DNA of 40,571 nucleotides from Diphasiastrum complanatum. Taxonomy: Eukaryota; Streptophyta; Lycopodiopsida; Lycopodiales; Lycopodiaceae. The translations under genes were made by a program, and so were the position numbers. Location: positions 1 through 40,571 of the forward strand of contig MU835257.1 in assembly GCA_029204225.1 (NCBI GenBank), in the 5' to 3' direction. Of the stretch, positions 1-10,124 are shown one piece after another (position 1 is the first letter of the stretch; each line of letters starts with the position of its first letter). Below the pieces are notes generated by a model, which searched no databases, was not told the origin of the DNA, and saw nothing but the letters and a program-made list of their open reading frames with translations.

Positions 1-368
1 TCAAAAGAATATATTGTTAGCATGAACTTTCGTCCTTGCATCAACCCACGGATCTCAATCCAAACTAAGATCAAGTTGACTATATCCAGCAAGGAACAGT
101 TTTCAACAAACTCCCATCTTGTAATAGAATACCAAGTTCTGACACAAATCAATCGGACTTGTAATCAGCCACTTTTCTACCGCAAGAGTACTTTCTAAAT
201 TTCCCCCCCTTTAAATCTTCAAACCAGATATCTACTATAATCCATAAAGGATTTCTATAATATCTGATGATACTATCATTTCTGATTTATAATACAGGTC
301 CATTATCTATAACAGATTCCTCCTGGAATCTCTTACAAATGCTTCTCCTTGATAACTCTCTTTTCTTC
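1..368. other. unassigned AT-rich sequence
   Basis: No convincing coding region, RNA gene or repeat was recognised. The sequence is AT-rich and could be flank or intron of whatever gives the minus-strand reading frame at 369-824. Confidence 0.4.
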
Positions 369-824
369 CTACTTCTCCCCCTTTTTTAACAGAAAAACGA
401 CACGAGTTTCCAAGGGGTGCAGATCATTTGAGATTTGCCCAGGAGAAGTCTTGAAAACCAAAAAAAATGTTGCATCGTTGTTAGTAAATACCAATGATGT
501 CCCAACATAGTGATTTAGAAAAAGATTTTCTTTATTACCAAACTGGAGAATTGACCTGTAAATCAGAAAAGGATTTCTTGAAGATATAAGTAAGAAAAAC
601 TGTTTAGTAAGAATCGTCATTAACCATTTTGTGATGTTATCCAAGGTCAACGAGTGAACATAATTACCTTCCAAGGAATCACAAAAAAGCGAGTTAATAC
701 ATGTGTTAAGAAATTCACCAATATATCTTTTATAAAGAAATAGCTTACCGGGTTTCCGGTTTTGTAAATTTGAGGTATCCAAGAAAGGGGTCATGACCAA
801 TATCTCAAATTTCCGACAAAACAC
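369..824 (-). CDS. unrecognised 151-codon reading frame
   Basis: An open frame of 151 codons on the minus strand, rich in Phe, Leu and Asn, in an AT-rich stretch. I do not recognise a domain. No coiled coil, cysteine cluster or clear signal peptide is visible. The frame runs from just beside the duplicated block at 871-1110. Minus-strand translation of that block also gives protein-like stretches (for example IRKWRAFVAEEPVVWN), but only with stops and frame changes between them. The whole 369-1110 stretch may therefore be a decayed minus-strand coding region or a host exon cluster. It could equally be a chance frame, so confidence is low and no function is proposed. Confidence 0.2.
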   Translation of the reverse strand: MFCRKFEILVMTPFLDTSNLQNRKPGKLFLYKRYIGEFLNTCINSLFCDSLEGNYVHSLTLDNITKWLMTILTKQFFLLISSRNPFLIYRSILQFGNKENLFLNHYVGTSLVFTNNDATFFLVFKTSPGQISNDLHPLETRVVFLLKKGEK

Positions 825-870
825 CCGTTTTATGATCGATAGTATTTGGCATCACCAAGACTTACGGCCA

Positions 871-1110
871 TACCATGGTCAACTGATCCAGTCAGTTTCA
901 GATCTTCATTTTGGAATTGCCTGCGTTCCATACCACAGGTTCTTCCGCCACGAAGGCCCTCCACTTCCTGATCAAAGTGTTAGAAAATATTACCATGGTC
1001 AACTGATCCAGTCAGTTTCAGATCTTCATTTTGGAATTGCCTGCGTTCCATACCACAGGTTCTTCCGCCACGAAGGCCCTCCACTTCCTGATCAAAGTGT
1101 TAGAAAATAT
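871..1110. repeat. perfect 120-bp tandem duplication
   Basis: Units 871-990 and 991-1110 read identically base for base, both starting TACCATGGTC and ending GTTAGAAAATAT. The period of 120 is a multiple of three, so any reading frame through it stays open; a + strand frame (793-1206) crosses both units and simply repeats 40 residues. Complete identity implies a very recent duplication or an assembly duplication. Confidence 0.95.
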
Positions 1111-1564
1111 TACAAGTATATGAAGTTCGCAAGAATTTATAAAAAATTCCAACATCTCAAACAAACATTCTTTTGCCCCTTTTCACAATCTTTACAGTCA
1201 TCGTAAGGTTCACAGTGACAGATTTAGAGATGGGGAAGAATGACCGACTTTTTCTTGTTCAAAAACAACAGAGAGTGATGGTACGCATCAGCTTAAAGTA
1301 CATCAAGAAAACAACTTTTTCGTTCCATTTTAGTCTTTCCATCTTAGGCTTCTGGGCCGTTTTTAGCCGTGTCTCTTCCGAAAAAACGACACCTTGGTCA
1401 AAAAAGGCAAATGAAAATTCACCCGGCATCACTCAACCGTGATGGCCCCCTGTAATATTAAAACACATGGTTGCAAATTTTGGACCACGATGTGTAGGAA
1501 TTTCATTAGTGCAATGAATAGAAAAAAACCGAATGCAAAATCTATTCAATTATTAGCCATTATG
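1111..1564. other. unassigned sequence
   Basis: Short overlapping frames on the + strand (to 1442) look accidental. No domain, RNA gene or element end was recognised. Confidence 0.35.
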
Positions 1565-1750
1565 TTATACAACTTGGGCTAACAACCGGAAATTTTTCCA
1601 GCAATTGAAAGCTCCAAAGTTGTTAATGACTGGATAAATCGTTGGCCAAGCAACGTCCCAGAATAAAAAAAAAGTGAATTTCGTCGGTTTTTGTTTTGGG
1701 TAAGGCCTCCTTGTGCTGGAGGACGCAACCCATAGAACTGTGATTGGGCT

Positions 1751-2489
1751 GAGCCCCAAGTCCCTATAGTGAGCGCTCATAGTATCGTGGTTTGCCGTCA
1801 ATAAACACCACCCGTTGCCCTTTTTCCTTAGCTTCTTGTATGATTTTTTTTCCTTGCTAGCCATTGCGTATGAGTTACATCATCGTCCATAAAAATAAAA
1901 GTCCCTTTCAGCTTGGCTCGAAGTTTCAAGGCAGCGTTACGATGTACAAGAGACCGGAATTTAATAAATAGAACATTCTCATCATACTTGCCTCTCCAAG
2001 CAGTTTCAAATCCCTCAGTTGAGTGTGAGAGTTTATTGCAAAGTAAATCCTTGGCTTCCTCAAGAGGTTTTCCAGCATTTGGGATGCCTCTCACTCTAAT
2101 ATTAAGGGCTTTTTTGGCTCTTTTCTCTTGCTCCGAAAACATACTTTCTAATCTTGAGTCAATTGAAATATTCGTAGGCAAATCTATAATACCACTATCT
2201 TTTTTAAACAGTGCTGCCCAAGATTTCGTCTCTTCTACTTGTTTCTCAAGGCTGGAAATCTTGTTAGAAGTTTCTGCAAGATCCGTAGTAGATGATGGTA
2301 ATAGAGTTCGCAGCTGGCTGATCTCATCTCGCAATTTTTGAACCTCCAATTTGAGTGCTGCATTTTCTCTTGTACCTCTGAAAATAGTGCATACAACTGC
2401 CCAACATGATAATGAACGTCTTCCGGTATCTAGGGCAGAGATCGCTCCGTTGTCCACTCAAAGATTCGTTCTAGGATAGAGATCCGCCC

Positions 2490-2491
<2 letters not shown>
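1751..2491 (-). pseudogene. LINE ORF1 fragment, copy 1 (5' UTR plus ORF1)
   Basis: On the minus strand this carries a LINE 5' UTR piece (about 2431-2491) followed by most of ORF1. The order is a Leu/Glu-rich coiled coil (residues like AALKLEVQKLRDEISQL), then an RRM-like segment with the IRVRGIPNAGKPLEEAKDLL and FRSLVHRNAALKLRAKLKG motifs. It is nearly identical to 17520-18178. Differences are an internal deletion of the start of ORF1 at about 2430, a roughly 21-bp insertion near 1836-1856 that breaks the C-terminal frame, and a run of six T (near 2107) where the other copy has seven. The homology stops at about 1751, right after the end of ORF1, so no ORF2 follows. ORF1 proteins of plant L1-clade LINEs bind their own RNA; this copy is dead. 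Confidence 0.8.

Positions 2492-2553
<62 letters not shown>
2492..2553. repeat. (GA)n microsatellite at LINE-LINE junction
   Basis: About 31 dinucleotide units. On the minus strand it sits between a LINE 3' end with AATAAAG (right side) and the 5' UTR of LINE copy 1 (left side). Confidence 0.95.
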
Positions 2554-2557
<4 letters not shown>

Positions 2558-2665
2558 AAAGCTTTATTAATGTCTTTTCCATGCCAAAAGGCATATAAGA
2601 CCAAAAAGGAGTACATGTCAAGTATGTGAAAACCATGGGAGCGTATATAAACGTCTCCAAGAAAA
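2554..2665 (-). other. LINE 3' UTR with hairpin and AATAAAG
   Basis: Minus-strand LINE 3' end. It contains the stem-loop ATGCC-AAAA-GGCAT (2580-2593) and then the polyadenylation-type signal AATAAAG, directly followed by the CT tract. The same block recurs at 3541-3650 with a few substitutions, which identifies it as a conserved 3' UTR rather than chance sequence. Confidence 0.7.
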
Positions 2666-2699
2666 ACTATGCATAACAGAAAAATGAATAATGTAACTG

Positions 2700-3462
2700 T
2701 AAACTACAAACTGCCAACTGTCCATAAGTGGGAGCAAGAATAGCTGCCATGAGTAGAGTAGAGTAGAGTAGAGTAGAGTAGAGTAGTATCAGATACTGCT
2801 GCTGCTGAAAAAAGACGTAATACGAGCTGTATCAGGAGGCCGTCGCTGACGTCGTCTAGGAGGGTGAAAATCGTGTACTCTCGTAACAAGGCGAGAAGTG
2901 TGAACTGCTGCATGACTATGAGTGATACACTGTCTCTGACATCGGTGAGGTGGTATGTCGTCGTCATCGTCAACGGGCCGAGTCCGTCTCCTGGTGAAGA
3001 AAGAGGTAATCTGAGCCTGAGAGCTAGGATGTGGCTGGTGAGCTGTCTGGTACATATCCTGGCGCAGCAAGACCATCTCTCGTAGCATAAGTGCAACACA
3101 GCGAGAGTCCTCATATCCCATCAGTGCTCTAAGTGTAGTATGTCACGGAATAAACAATGATATGTCCCTCTAATCTCATAATATATGGGGCATCTGAAGA
3201 TGAAATGCTCCTCGGATTCTATCTCATGTAGGGGACACAGCAGGCATAGTCTCTCCTCTCGTGGTGTACCCTGGAATCTGCCTGTCTCAATAGCCAACTG
3301 ATGTGAGGAGACTCTGAACTGTCCCAAAGTGAAACGGAGACCGTGTGATAGTCCAGAAGACAAATAGCGATGTAAAACTGGAAGACCAGTGGCATCCTGT
3401 ACTAGAAAGTGAGTCCGGTAGTAGTCAGGCTTAACCCCCAGCTGGGGACGCCAGGTACGGTC

Positions 3463-3463
<1 letters not shown>
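2700..3463 (-). pseudogene. LINE ORF2 C-terminus (zf-RVT region), 5'-truncated
   Basis: The minus-strand frame from about 3463 to 3121 encodes the zinc-binding tail found at the end of plant LINE reverse transcriptases (zf-RVT type): LSHGLRFTLGQFRVSSHQLAIETGRF, split here as LSHGLRFTLGQF and RVSSHQLAIETGRF, then a cysteine/histidine set in ERLCLLCPLHEIESEEHFIF and RCPIYYE. A one-base frame change near 3121 leads into the downstream frame (2789-3121), which looks like the true C-terminus. The copy starts abruptly at the (GA)n tract, so it is 5'-truncated, and it runs into the 3' UTR at 2554-2665. It is not functional. Confidence 0.8.
2751..2786. repeat. (GAGTA)n pentamer repeat
   Basis: Seven copies of GAGTA in a row inside the LINE 3' region. 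Confidence 0.95.

Positions 3464-3541
<78 letters not shown>
3464..3541. repeat. (GA)n microsatellite at LINE-LINE junction
   Basis: About 39 dinucleotide units. On its right lies a LINE 3' end (AAGCTTTATTAATG, read on +). On its left is the truncated zf-RVT copy, giving a head-to-tail LINE join on the minus strand. Confidence 0.95.
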
Positions 3542-3544
<3 letters not shown>

Positions 3545-3720
3545 TTTATTAATGTCTTTTCCATGCCAAAAGGCATATAAGACTAAGGAAATACATGTCA
3601 AGTATGTGGTAACCGTGGAGCGTATAAACGCCTCCAAAAACGGTAATAAATAAAAAAAAGGAAACATCTAGTACAAGTTAAGATGACTACATAAATGATA
3701 ATCTCTGTGCATGGTAGTCA
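3542..3720 (-). other. LINE 3' UTR, second copy
   Basis: Matches 2554-2665: the same ATGCC-AAAA-GGCAT stem-loop (about 3563-3576) and AATAAAG next to the CT tract. The body of this LINE further right is mostly gone. Confidence 0.65.
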
Positions 3721-3797
3721 AATGTGACCATGTCAAGATGCCAGGTCTGTACTGGCGCTGTAGAAGGATGTAATGAGAGCTGTAGCATGAGGAAGTG

Positions 3798-4146
<349 letters not shown>

Positions 4147-4880
4147 AAGATGATTTGTGTACTGAAGGAGAAGGTCCGAGGGATGGTGGCGCACCATCCC
4201 TCCCCCATTAGCTGTGCTATTCAATCCTGCAGGTAGACAACAGGAGGGCGCACTGTATGCTGCAGGAGGAGCGGAGTTCTGGAGCATTTTCCCACCGTTT
4301 TTTGAAGTTTCCAACCCAACAAAGAACCTAACTCAGTTTCTGCACATGCACAAAGTTTTTCATGCATTCCATCTGCTGTTATTGCAGATTAGAAACATCC
4401 CGGGCGGTTTTTTACAACTTCTTTCATATAAAGTCCTCAATCCAAGGATCCTATTCTAAGCATGCCAATCACAAGCAACACAAGGGAACCTGATGCTGGA
4501 CAAACCAACCCAACCAAACCTAGATCGAACGGATCTAGCCCCCAAGCTATAGATCAATCACTCAAAGAGGAATGAGGCATCACACCAGCAGCATCCTCCA
4601 ACCGGTCATGCTATCAAGCATACACTAGTGAGAGCCCAATAGGAATACTTATACCCTCCAAGGCGCATGCACCACTAATAGTGCACTGTGACACCTCACT
4701 GGACACCTTTGCAGCCTATCTGGGCCACGTCATCCAGTTCCCCAATGACTCACTGATAGACCCATACCAATCCACCATCAAGTGTTTAGGCCTACAACCA
4801 TTAATTATGACCATGTACACATAAGGGCCCCAATTCCCTTATAGTCACAATTAACTTACGGGTTGTTGGTCTACCGGTCC
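4147..4880. other. unassigned sequence
   Basis: No domain was recognised. The block from 4455 is rich in CAA/CCA and lies just beyond the Copia pol remnant, so it could be decayed Copia 3' or LTR sequence, but no matching second LTR was found. Confidence 0.3.
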
Positions 4881-6340
4881 CTAGCGTGGACACGCTACCC
4901 GAGACCAGTCATGGGCATGACACTTGTGAAGTACATCGATTAGATATCTTTGCTGGCTCATAGTGATTCTTTTGCTCGTTTCGTCTCTTGTGGTCTCTAT
5001 GCCAAATAGGCAGTGTACTGGGCCCGAATCAGTCATTTCGAATTCCTTCCATAGTAATGCTTTAGTCTCAAGCTGATTCGAATTGCTGATGATTAGCAAA
5101 CCATCGACATAAAGTTCTAATAAGACATAGCTTGAGCCTTCGTATTGTAGATACACATTAGAGTCTGCAGAACTAGAAGTAAATGGGGTTGCAACAAGAA
5201 TAGATTTATTCTTTCAAACCAGGCTCTTGGAATTGGAGCTTGCTTTAACCCGCAAAGGACCTTTTGCAATTTGCAGACTTTATGCTCTTGACCTTGAAGG
5301 ACGTAACCTTCTGGTTGATACATATACATGTCTTGTTATGTATCCGTTAAGGAATGTCGAAATGAATGTCCAGAGATTTTGCAGCTGTGATAGCCAGTAA
5401 TGTTCAAATAGATTGATGCTTTACGACCGGACTGAAAGTCTCGGTGTAATCTATTCCATACAATTTTTCGTAGCCTTTCACCACTAGTCGAGCTTTCCAT
5501 TTGGATATAGATCTGTCTGGGTTAAGCTTCAACTTGAATATCCACTTAGTGTGGATGATTTTCGCATTCGCAGGAGGGTCGACAAGACTCCAGGTGTTGT
5601 TCTTCATGAATGTATTATACTCATCTTCCATGGCCATACGCCAATTGTCTGCATCCGAGTTCGACAAGGCTTCTGCAATTGAGGCTGGTTCATCCCAAAT
5701 CATGAATGCTTGAGGGATGAATCGATCAGGCTCTTGTCTGATTCGTGTAGATCTTTGAACTATCATTGTTTGTTGGGTAGGTAGCTCTCCTTGTTGCGTG
5801 ACTGGGATATCTTCGATAGGTCTAATAACATTCGCAGGTCGAGGCCTATCGATGGAAAATGGAGTTGTTGGAACAAATTCTTGTATTGGTTGCTTTTGCT
5901 TGAAATCATAGAAGTTGTCTTGTAAGAAGACTACATCTCAACTGACTGAGACTCGTCCTGAATCTATGTCGTAGATTTTGTAGCCTTTGTGGAAAGTCAA
6001 ATATCCGATGAAGATATTCTTGTAGTTGACAGGATCAACCTTCTTTCTCAAGTCAAAGGGAATTTGTACATAGCATAGACATTCCAACACTCGAAGATGC
6101 GTCAGACTCGGCTTGTACCCATAATAGGCTTGCCCTTCAGGAAATCTTGATCTAGGTTGTTTTCCTTAGTAACCACAACATGTTTAGTGTCGGTGGAGAC
6201 AACATCGAAGCTCATATCCTTGACCATATGATTATGATGCATGTGAGCCTTCCATGAAGCGTTTTGTGCATGCATTGTGTTGCTTGCATGCATTTCTGTG
6301 TGTTCTCTCCTTTCATAAGCTACCCTTATCCAAATATTCA
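4881..6340 (-). pseudogene. Ty1/Copia pol remnant (integrase end and reverse transcriptase)
   Basis: Read on the minus strand, the order is right for Copia pol. First comes an integrase C-terminal piece around 6120-5950 (LRVFGCLCYVQIPFDLRKK, in frame with small breaks). The linker before RT (RSTRIRQEPDRFIPQAF) follows. Then comes the RT start at 5404-5766 with NNTWSLVDPP and HTKWIFKLKLNPD. Later come a piece with CKLQKVLCGLKQAP and a YVDGLLIIS motif at about 5100, where the catalytic YVDD has become YVDG. There are several stops and frame changes. No LTRs or gag were identified, so this is an old truncated copy. Confidence 0.85.
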
Positions 6341-7824
6341 AGGTTTATAATCCTCCATGCAGCTCATAGTTGGCCCTTTCCCTGATATTTGTTGCATAAA
6401 CCGGTGGAATGACTAACACTGCTTCGTTATGTTTTTCTCGAATATACTTATCCTTGCTACAGAAGCAGGGAGATAATTTTTGCATTGTTAGCAACAGGAG
6501 CTTAAATCAAAATTTTATTGTTCACCTTCCTCGAACAATCTTGATCATTAACTCCTTGAGGTAGGTATAAATCATCAAGTAACGTCAATTGCTCCCTTGA
6601 AGGTTGAGAGCTATTCTGTGGGTAAAATTACATCTATTTCCCACTATCTAGTCAAGAATCTGTTTCTGCTTCTTCACATCACAATCAGGTGAGGTATCAC
6701 ATTTGTGCTTCACTTGCTACGCTGCACATCCTGGGCTAGCATAGGAATGATGTCAAGAGACTTAGATTGCTAGTTGCCACACCTCCAGTCCCCTCAATTC
6801 ATTGCTACAAACCTCTCTTTCCATCAGTTAAGAATCAACACTTTTGAGCACATTCAGGAAAATCATTTGTGCATCTCTGTGTTTTTGTGGTGGTTACGCT
6901 CTAGATGCATTTTTTAGTGATCCAAACATTTTAGATTTATTGACTTCATCACATATGGTGCTGTACAACATAGAGCTAAAAGAAGTGTCATTTTTTAGTT
7001 CCTCCTACCACACATACAAAGTTCAGTTATGAATTTGGTGCATAAATTTTGTAGTGATAAACTTGGAAATTGAAATCACCTACCAACATACCGATTTTGT
7101 TCGGCCAATGTCTCCCACCTTTCTTGATCTCTTCAAAAATCGGACGAATCGGTTTTCAAGGCAGATCAGAATCTGGTCATCCAGTGAAGAACGTAGAATC
7201 AGATTTAGGGTTTTTTTAAATATCTAATTTTCTACCAGGCACAAGAAAATTGACTACAGATAGATGAGACACCCTAGTTCACAGTCATTTCTTTATTCAC
7301 AGTTAATTCCAGTCATTTAGAATGAGATTAATGGGCTTTAAGATGATGTAGGTATTAATTTTTTATCTATCGGTCTAAAGTGCAAATTTAATTTGAATAA
7401 GATGAACTGGTCAAAGTGGGATCATAGTTCGAATTTTGATGAATCAGAGAATCTAAAAACATTTTGCAGGCTCCTTTCCCCATTGTTCTTGCTGGTGTAC
7501 CCTGTATACTCAGACGCTACTGGTGTACCCTGTATACTCAGATGCTATTCATGCATACAGGCATCATGCACCATGTAGTCTATTTTTTTCTTTCTTTTGA
7601 TGTGTTAAAATCCAGGAAAATGGCTGGAAGGATGTTACTTGAAAGCACATTTTTCTTATTGTTAGGTTTTCATCCAGTATGGTCTGTTAAACTTCTTCTT
7701 GTGTATTCACTTTGCTCATGGAAGATGTTTAAAACAGAATGTGGCCATGATCAATTACAATTCTTTGTGCTTGTTTGAAGCTTGGTTTACACCATCTTGC
7801 TTCTTCTCACTTCTGTTCACACAG
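6341..7824. other. unassigned, probably host-gene intron
   Basis: AT-rich sequence upstream of the first recognised methyltransferase exon. I looked for the preceding SANT-domain exon (expected to encode a LY-K-G-EIFG type segment) and did not find it. A 28-bp unit is tandemly repeated at 7493-7548 (TGGTGTACCCTGTATACTCA twice). No element ends were recognised. Confidence 0.4.
7493..7548. repeat. 28-bp tandem repeat, two units
   Basis: TGGTGTACCCTGTATACTCA occurs at 7493 and 7521 with near-identical following bases. Confidence 0.85.
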
Positions 7825-7981
7825 TTGCTTGATTGCAAGGAACCTCTTGAAAGGATTGAAGTCCTGCGCTGAGGTTGGTCAGTTAATGAACGAATATGAT
7901 ACCACTACTCACAAAGGATTGGCCGATGGTTCAAAGCCACATGTAGATGGGAATGGAAAATGGACTCTCAGCAATAGCATG
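7825..7981 (+). CDS. E(z)-type H3K27 methyltransferase, SANT-like exon
   Basis: This exon encodes SCLIARNLLKGLKSCAEVGQ, a hallmark of the segment just before the CXC region in plant Enhancer-of-zeste proteins (CLF, SWN/EZA1), catalytic subunits of Polycomb Repressive Complex 2. An acceptor CACACAG precedes position 7825, and the exon starts by completing a split Ser codon. I place the donor at 7982 (ATG|GTTTGT) because it leaves the frame in phase 0, as the next exon requires; read through, the frame would stop soon after 8017. After the conserved part the exon is a variable hydrophilic linker (HKGLADGSKPHVDGNGKW). The donor is weaker than the others, so the 3' edge is less certain than the 5' edge. 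Earlier exons lie outside the window or were not recognised. Confidence 0.8.
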
Positions 7982-8099
7982 GTTTGTAATTCTTATGCCA
8001 CCCAGGGTGGTCTTTGATCAGAATGTGTTCAGAAGATGCCCAACATTTCAGAAAACTAGATGCCAGATGTTAGATAACTTCTCGTTCAACTGTCTTCAG

Positions 8100-8320
8100 G
8101 ATGCAGGCCCTAGATCAAGGCTGTACAATGGAAGGAGGAAAGGAAGGGTTCGCAAGCTCAAATACACATGGAAATCAGCAGGCCGTCCAGCTATTAAGAA
8201 AAGAATTGCAGATGGCAAGGATCAGCCTTGCAGGCAGTACACTCCTTGTTCTTGTCTTTTTACTTGTGGAAAGCAGTGTTCGTGCATGCGAAACGGTACA
8301 TGCTGTGAGAAATACTGTGG
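8100..8320 (+). CDS. E(z)-type H3K27 methyltransferase, basic linker and CXC1 exon
   Basis: The acceptor TGTCTTCAG at 8091-8099 is strong and the exon opens in phase 0 (DAGPRSRLYNGRRKG). It encodes the conserved basic stretch GRVRKLKYTWKSAGRP followed by KKRIADGKDQPCRQYTPCSC and LFTCGKQCSCMRNGTCCEKYCG (split here). This is the first half of the CXC domain, whose clustered cysteines bind zinc and help position nucleosomal DNA for PRC2. The donor is GG|GTAAGT at 8321, phase 2. No stops or lost cysteines are visible, so the exon looks functional. The match to plant CLF/SWN-type proteins is close; CLF and SWN classes cannot be separated from this fragment. Confidence 0.93.
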
Positions 8321-8639
8321 GTAAGTGGCTACTGCCCACATTATGTGAAGATGTCTTGATTTAATCTGGCTTGGATAAATGCAGTGTGATGTTTAAATGC
8401 AGCTACATTGTCTGTTGAGGTCATAGTTTGCAGAGGTTTGGAAAGATATGCCTAGACCTATAATTTAGAAAAATATCTTAGCAGAGGAGAGCTTTATACT
8501 CTCTCAGATGGTAGGCTCTAGCTCCTTGTTGCATTAGTTTTTTGCCTTATTGTGATTCCTTCAACACATTTATGCAGCCCTCTTTTCTTTTTTCTTTTAG
8601 GTTTTCTCAACCAGCTATTACAATGCACAATCTCTCACC

Positions 8640-9021
8640 TGATAGAATCTGAGTGATTCTGAAACTAGGAGTAGACTAATCTTATCAGTACTCACAAAAC
8701 ACCAAACACGAGAGGAAGAAGATGAATCACAAGAGCAATTAACAGAACTGATATGTATTGAATAAATAATGAAGGAGGGCGACCATCTGCTCTTATAGAG
8801 ACTTGACTAAAAAGCTATTTGCCTAGAATACTTTTTGGCAAATGCAATTATGCTAATTACGAAAATCTCAGAAATAGCAATCCATGTTAGCATAAATATA
8901 AAATAGTATTCTATACTATTCTAGCAAAATTGGTACTAACTTAGGTACCTATACTAAAAATAGATAGTTCCTATACTAAAAATAGAAATAAGCCTTCTAG
9001 CACGCAGGCTGGCCTCTACAA
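8640..9021 (-). mobile_element. possible solo LTR, minus orientation
   Basis: Starts TGATAGAATC and ends CTCTACA on the + strand, so termini are TG...CA on either strand. Read on the minus strand it has LTR-like features: a TATAAGAG box followed by about 150 bp resembling an R/U5 region. I found no matching target-site duplication, primer-binding site or second copy, so the call is tentative. Confidence 0.3.
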
Positions 9022-9030
9022 TTAATTAAT

Positions 9031-9110
9031 CTGAGTTGCAGCGGATCGCGATCCACTGCAAAAACGAACCGGATCGCGCGATCCGCGACCCAGATCGCTT
9101 TTTTGTTTGT
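9031..9110. mobile_element. isolated hAT-family terminus
   Basis: Begins CTGAGTTGCA, 8 of 10 matching the hAT terminal repeat CATAGTTGCA seen elsewhere in the window. It is followed by GC-rich palindromes (GGATCGCGATCC, GGATCGCGCGATCC) and a T-rich run, the same architecture as the termini at 10125, 23657 and 24637. No opposite end was found. Confidence 0.5.
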
Positions 9111-9779
9111 TATTTTTTTGGATAAAGGAGTAATGGCCAATTTTTTTTTTGAATAATGGACATGCTTTTCCAATAGATATCAGAAATCAGTTTTGAAATG
9201 GTGTTCTGATGCCAATGGTTTGCAGATCTTCTGATTCCGTTTTCTGTTAGAAAACGATAGAAAGAGTTAGAAGCAGCCTTCCTTAGACTGGCAGGAATTG
9301 TATACTTCTTATGGAATGGCTAAAACCATGTATCACAACAAGGAAGCTTTTGATGCATTATCAAAATAGACAACTAGCAAGCATACATCACAATTTTTAC
9401 ACATACGTAGAAGAGAACCAAAGATGAGATGATAGTATTGCTCAAAAATCTTCCACAAATGGAAATGAACAATGGTTCTACGTTCTCCACGTTTTACTAG
9501 CTATTCATACTGAAAGTGTTGACTCTCTCTCCTCTCTCTAGATTCATTTGCCCTAACTTAGCCACTTGGCCAAAACTAGCTATATTGGCTAAATTTGCCA
9601 AGTAACTCTAAGAAAGTGACCAAATGAACTTGGAGTCAACTAAAAATAATCATGTACTTTGATTTCACTTGTTTGAAAAAACCATGTGAACCTTATACAC
9701 AAGTTTGGCCTCCATTAGGCCTCAAATAAGCAAAATACCCAAATACTAGTTTACAACTTTCACACTAGGCATCTAAACG
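9111..9779. other. unassigned intronic sequence
   Basis: AT-rich; no domain, RNA gene or element end recognised. Confidence 0.35.
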
Positions 9780-9975
9780 AGAAGTGATTTTTAGATTCCA
9801 ACTCGGATAAGGAACACATCTGGCGAATCCTTTCCTCCCTCAGGGTACCCTCCTGAAAGCATCTAGTCTCAATCTCAAGTTGATGTGATGAGACTTGGAG
9901 CTGTTTCAATATGAATCTCAGACCATGAGATAATAGAGAGAGAAGAGAAGAGAATCTCTATTAACGTCTTTTCTG
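9780..9975 (-). pseudogene. LINE zf-RVT scrap joined to a (GA)-rich tract
   Basis: Minus-strand translation resembles the LINE tail at 3121-3463 (LSHGLRF...L..VSSHQLEIET). It ends at a short GAGAGAGAA-type tract (about 9934-9961), followed on the right by a decayed LINE 3' end resembling TTATTAATGTCTTTTCC. This repeats the head-to-tail join seen at 2492 and 3464. Confidence 0.6.
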
Positions 9976-10124
9976 TTAGAAATAATAAATGATAATGTTA
10001 GTTTCCCATAGGTTACTTTGACCCAAAAGGTCGAGACTTGTGTAACTTATTATTTAGACCATGTTAAGTCAGTTTTAGTTAAGTTGGACCCAATTTTGGT
10101 CTAGTAGTAACTCGTGGGTCCAAG

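Noticed and set aside
6844-7032. Short + strand frame with Cys/Phe-rich residues as an upstream E(z) exon
   Set aside because: No match to SANT or other E(z) segments, and no joining phase with the exon at 7825 could be shown.
8420-8440. CATAGTTTGCAGAGG as another hAT terminus
   Set aside because: It has one extra T relative to the TIR, and no palindrome block or T run follows.
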